Of a stretch of 64,000 nt of DNA, positions 61,824-64,000 are shown piece after piece. Origin of the DNA: Pelosinus sp. UFO1 (GTDB taxonomy: Bacteria > Bacillota > Negativicutes > DSM-13327); NCBI RefSeq assembly GCF_000725345.1, contig NZ_CP008852.1, positions 1,703,693-1,767,692 of the forward strand, given 5' to 3'. The stretch's first letter is position 1. Every line of letters begins with the position of its first letter. A program made the position numbers and the translations under genes. The notes under the pieces were generated by a model. The model did not search any database, was not told where the DNA came from, and saw nothing but the letters and a program-made list of their open reading frames with translations.

Positions 61824-61864
61824 AATAAAAGTAGAGCCTACCAATCAGAGGGTGGGGCTCTACT
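61824..61864 (-). terminator. Terminator of the araC-type gene
   Basis: On the minus strand AGTAGAGCC pairs with GGCTCTACT and TTTATTATG follows. It is about 35 bases after the regulator's stop. Confidence 0.8.
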
Positions 61865-61898
61865 TACGGGATATACATAGGCTCTTGTTGCAATGGCG

Positions 61899-62825
61899 TT
61901 ACTTTCTCATCGAAGATGGCGATGTTTTCTGGTATTTCTTAAATAAGCGACTGAAATAATTACTATCATCAAAGCCAACTGCCATGGCAACTTCGCTGAT
62001 ATTAAAATCGCTTTCTGACAAAAGCGTTACGGCCTTATTAATTCGTAGGTAATTCATATAATCAACTGCGCTTTTACCGGTAATGCTTTTAAAGAGACGA
62101 CAAAAATGTTGGTTGCTCATGTTGGCTAAACTTGCCAATTGGCTCAGACTAATATTTTCATTGTAATGCTGATCCATATATTTTAAAACAGTACGTAAAT
62201 GGTGCATGTTTTTTTGTTGGTGATCTTGCTGAATTTTATGAGATGTGTCCTGTTGATAATGCCGCAATAGTAATACGATTATATGGTAAATTAGTGATTT
62301 GACTGCTAATTCGCACCCTATTTCTTGCTGATTATATTCGTTAAAAATTTGCTGGACTTGCTTTGCCAATTCATTATCTTGGGGGATATGATTTTGAAAG
62401 CGAATTCGGCCTTGTAGCAAGGGATTTAAATATTTTGTTTGGCAAAAGTCCACCTGACTGCCAAGTAGGAAATTAAGATCGACTTTTACGATATAATAAA
62501 CTAGATGTTGGCAGATAGTCTCGCCGTAGTGTATTTCATTACTATTTATAATCACTAGATCCCCTGGTTTGACCTCGTAGGGGTGGGAGTTGCAGTGAAT
62601 CAATGCCTCGCCTTGTTCAAAATATAAAATTTGAAATTGTTCATGCCAGTGACTTTCAAAAATAGGACCACGTTCCAAACGTTCGTTGCGGGTTATTTTC
62701 ACCGGAAAATCTCGATACATGTCGTAATCCCACTGCTGGCTATTGTCGTTAACTTTTGGCTGACCATTGCATAATAGCATACATATACTGTAGTTTTTCT
62801 CGCAGAGATTTCTGTCAATCATCAT
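61899..62825 (-). CDS. AraC-family transcriptional regulator
   Basis: A 308-aa one-component regulator. The N-terminal part (about 40-190) is a cupin-like sensor (HWHEQFQILYFEQGEALIHCNSHPYEVKPGDLVIINSNEIH). The C-terminal 100 residues form the double helix-turn-helix, LSQLASLANMSNQHFCRLFKSITGKSAVDYMNYLRINKAVTLL-type and FDDSNYFSRLFKKYQKTSPS. It is divergent from the MFS gene with 182 bases between, so it probably controls it. The usual effectors are sugars or related compounds, unknown here. AAGGTGATAG precedes the ATG. Confidence 0.9.
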   Translation of the reverse strand: MMIDRNLCEKNYSICMLLCNGQPKVNDNSQQWDYDMYRDFPVKITRNERLERGPIFESHWHEQFQILYFEQGEALIHCNSHPYEVKPGDLVIINSNEIHYGETICQHLVYYIVKVDLNFLLGSQVDFCQTKYLNPLLQGRIRFQNHIPQDNELAKQVQQIFNEYNQQEIGCELAVKSLIYHIIVLLLRHYQQDTSHKIQQDHQQKNMHHLRTVLKYMDQHYNENISLSQLASLANMSNQHFCRLFKSITGKSAVDYMNYLRINKAVTLLSESDFNISEVAMAVGFDDSNYFSRLFKKYQKTSPSSMRK

Positions 62826-63007
62826 TTGCTATCACCTTCTAATGTTAATATTGTGCTAATATCGAGTAATATAGTCCATGAATTATAATATTGATTTATA
62901 TATAATAATACCATGATGCAAATAAATGTATAAGGTATATTCTAAAAATATCAAATTAATTTTATGCTACTATGCAAAACGCAATTTGTATCGGAAAGGG
63001 GAATATT

Positions 63008-64000
63008 ATGAAAATAAATTTTTTTAATGGTATAGACCGCAATTATTTTTTCTTTTTATTATCGACAGCTTTTATTGGTATTGGACAGAGTGTTGATGGT
63101 GCAATTCTGACTAATTATTTAAAAGAAGGCTTGGGAATGATGATTCTAGAACGGTCAGCTTTGGAGTTCCCGCGAGAACTACCGGGGCTACTGATGGTTG
63201 TTATTATTGGGCTGCTTTCTTTCCTCGGTGATATTAGAACTATGTTAGTAGGAAATGTTATCTCGGCGATAGGTATGTTTTCTTTGGGGATCATCCCTCC
63301 AGAATACAGTTGGCTCATAGTAACTATTTTCGTTTACAATATGGGAACTCATATTTATATGCCTTTGTCTAATAGTATTGGAATGAGTTTTGCTTCTGCT
63401 GGTGAATTAGGGAAAAAACTGGGACAAATGAACGCCATTAACACTTTGACGCTAGTCATTAGTAGCGCAGTCTTATGGATGTTGTTCAAGTTTCTGCACA
63501 TTAGTTATATGACCGCTTTTTCAATAGGCGCGGTGGCCTTTTTATTGGCAGCCGTCTCACTTATTTTTATGAAGCCAACCAAAACAATAAAAAAATCCAG
63601 ACGTTTTGTTTTCAGGAAAGAATATGGTCTATATTATTGGTTGAGCATTCTGTATGGAGCGCGCAAACAGATATTTATTACTTTTGGTCCATGGGTACTT
63701 GTTGATGTTTTCCGCCAACCAGTTACTACTATGATTATGCTGTTTTTTATTGTGTCGATTGCCGGAATTTTTGTAAAGCCGTGGATTGGGCATATGATTG
63801 ATCATTTGGGAGAAAAAAATGTTCTTAGCAGTGAGGCAATAGGTTGTTTTATTATTTGCTTAGGCTATGCGTTTGCTGATAATCTATTTGGTCAGCAGCT
63901 TGCATTGTTTGTAATTTGTGCATGTTATGTTTTGGACCAGGCGATGAATGCAGTGAGTATGGCCAGGGCTACTTATATGAAAAAAATCGCCCTACGACCT
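63008..64000 (+). CDS. MFS transporter, cut by the window end
   Basis: The first 331 codons of a membrane transporter, with no stop before base 64000. About nine hydrophobic segments are visible. The start MKINFFNGIDRNYFFFLLSTAFIG and later loops (LSFLGDIRTM, PWIGHMIDHLGEKNV) fit an MFS carrier. GGAAAGGGG at 62994-63002 precedes ATG 63008. The divergent AraC regulator suggests inducible uptake or export. The substrate is unknown, and the remaining segments lie outside. Confidence 0.78.
   Translation, partial: MKINFFNGIDRNYFFFLLSTAFIGIGQSVDGAILTNYLKEGLGMMILERSALEFPRELPGLLMVVIIGLLSFLGDIRTMLVGNVISAIGMFSLGIIPPEYSWLIVTIFVYNMGTHIYMPLSNSIGMSFASAGELGKKLGQMNAINTLTLVISSAVLWMLFKFLHISYMTAFSIGAVAFLLAAVSLIFMKPTKTIKKSRRFVFRKEYGLYYWLSILYGARKQIFITFGPWVLVDVFRQPVTTMIMLFFIVSIAGIFVKPWIGHMIDHLGEKNVLSSEAIGCFIICLGYAFADNLFGQQLALFVICACYVLDQAMNAVSMARATYMKKIALRP

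Noticed and set aside
1-64000. CRISPR arrays, insertion sequences, prophage or replication origin
   Set aside because: No regular repeat-spacer array, transposase, integrase or phage structural gene was seen, and dnaE and polA are not accompanied by DnaA-box clusters that I could identify.

Overview
The window is about 64 kb of AT-rich (roughly 40% G+C by eye) chromosomal DNA from an anaerobic or facultative Firmicute. SepF, YlbF-type, DUF1450 and TypA genes, frequent GTG/TTG starts behind strong GGAGG ribosome sites, Spo0A-like boxes and SigH-like promoters point to an endospore former. The combined narGHJI, asrABC and molybdenum cofactor content would suit the Sporomusa/Pelosinus group (Negativicutes). 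That placement is inference, because no rRNA or marker alignment was possible. No insertion sequence, phage, CRISPR array or obvious foreign island was seen.

Layout. 0.1-9.5 kb: a sodium/solute symporter, a small ferredoxin, trmL, a DNase IV-like TIM barrel, a YlbF-family gene, murB, a beta-CASP ribonuclease, typA, sepF and a DUF1450 gene. 9.5-32.6 kb: a nitrate respiration and molybdenum cofactor region. It holds a DUF438/hemerythrin/PAS protein, an HPP-family membrane protein, asrABC, narK-narGHJI, nreABC, moaA-mobA-mobB-moeA, a second MoeA-like gene, moaC, a MOSC-MogA fusion and a free-standing molybdopterin oxidoreductase. 32.8-46.7 kb: a small membrane protein, a class III aminotransferase, a double U32 protein, an unsecreted substrate-binding-like protein, dnaE, a YdcF-like gene, a DUF2007-like gene, pyk, an unrecognised helical protein and an acyltransferase. 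46.9-51.1 kb: D-amino acid transaminase, a DHA2 exporter, small membrane proteins and a YgjP-like protease. 51.1-51.4 kb: two identical tRNA-Leu(CAA) genes. 51.6-61.3 kb: an unknown protein, a PAS sensor kinase, an L,D-transpeptidase, polA-mutM-coaE, a lytic transglycosylase and an oligopeptide-binding lipoprotein. 61.4-64 kb: tRNA-Leu(CAG), tRNA-Leu(GAG), and an AraC regulator divergent from an MFS gene cut by the window edge.

The most notable signal is a regulatory module repeated upstream of the HPP gene, asrABC and narK-narGHJI. Each copy has two TAGGGAATTCCCTA-type palindromes with centres exactly 22 bp apart. Each is followed at one fixed distance by a -10 hexamer (TATAAT, TAAAAT, TAAAAT), with only a poor -35. 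The proximal palindrome would sit near -42, the position of a class II activator. The motif agrees with the staphylococcal NreC site as I recall it (TAGGG-N4-CCCTA), and nreABC-like genes lie just downstream of narI. I infer one NreC regulon: NarK imports nitrate and exports nitrite, NarGHI reduces nitrate to nitrite, the HPP protein may move nitrite, and the siroheme enzyme AsrABC may act as the nitrite reductase. The adjoining cofactor genes would supply the molybdenum cofactor for NarG.

A second dispersed signal is GCAGGA, then 13-14 bp, then a TGTCGAA-like block. It lies upstream of five unrelated genes and in their orientation, and matches a SigH promoter in form. One copy precedes the PAS kinase gene, which also has two Spo0A-box-like heptamers, so that kinase may feed sporulation.
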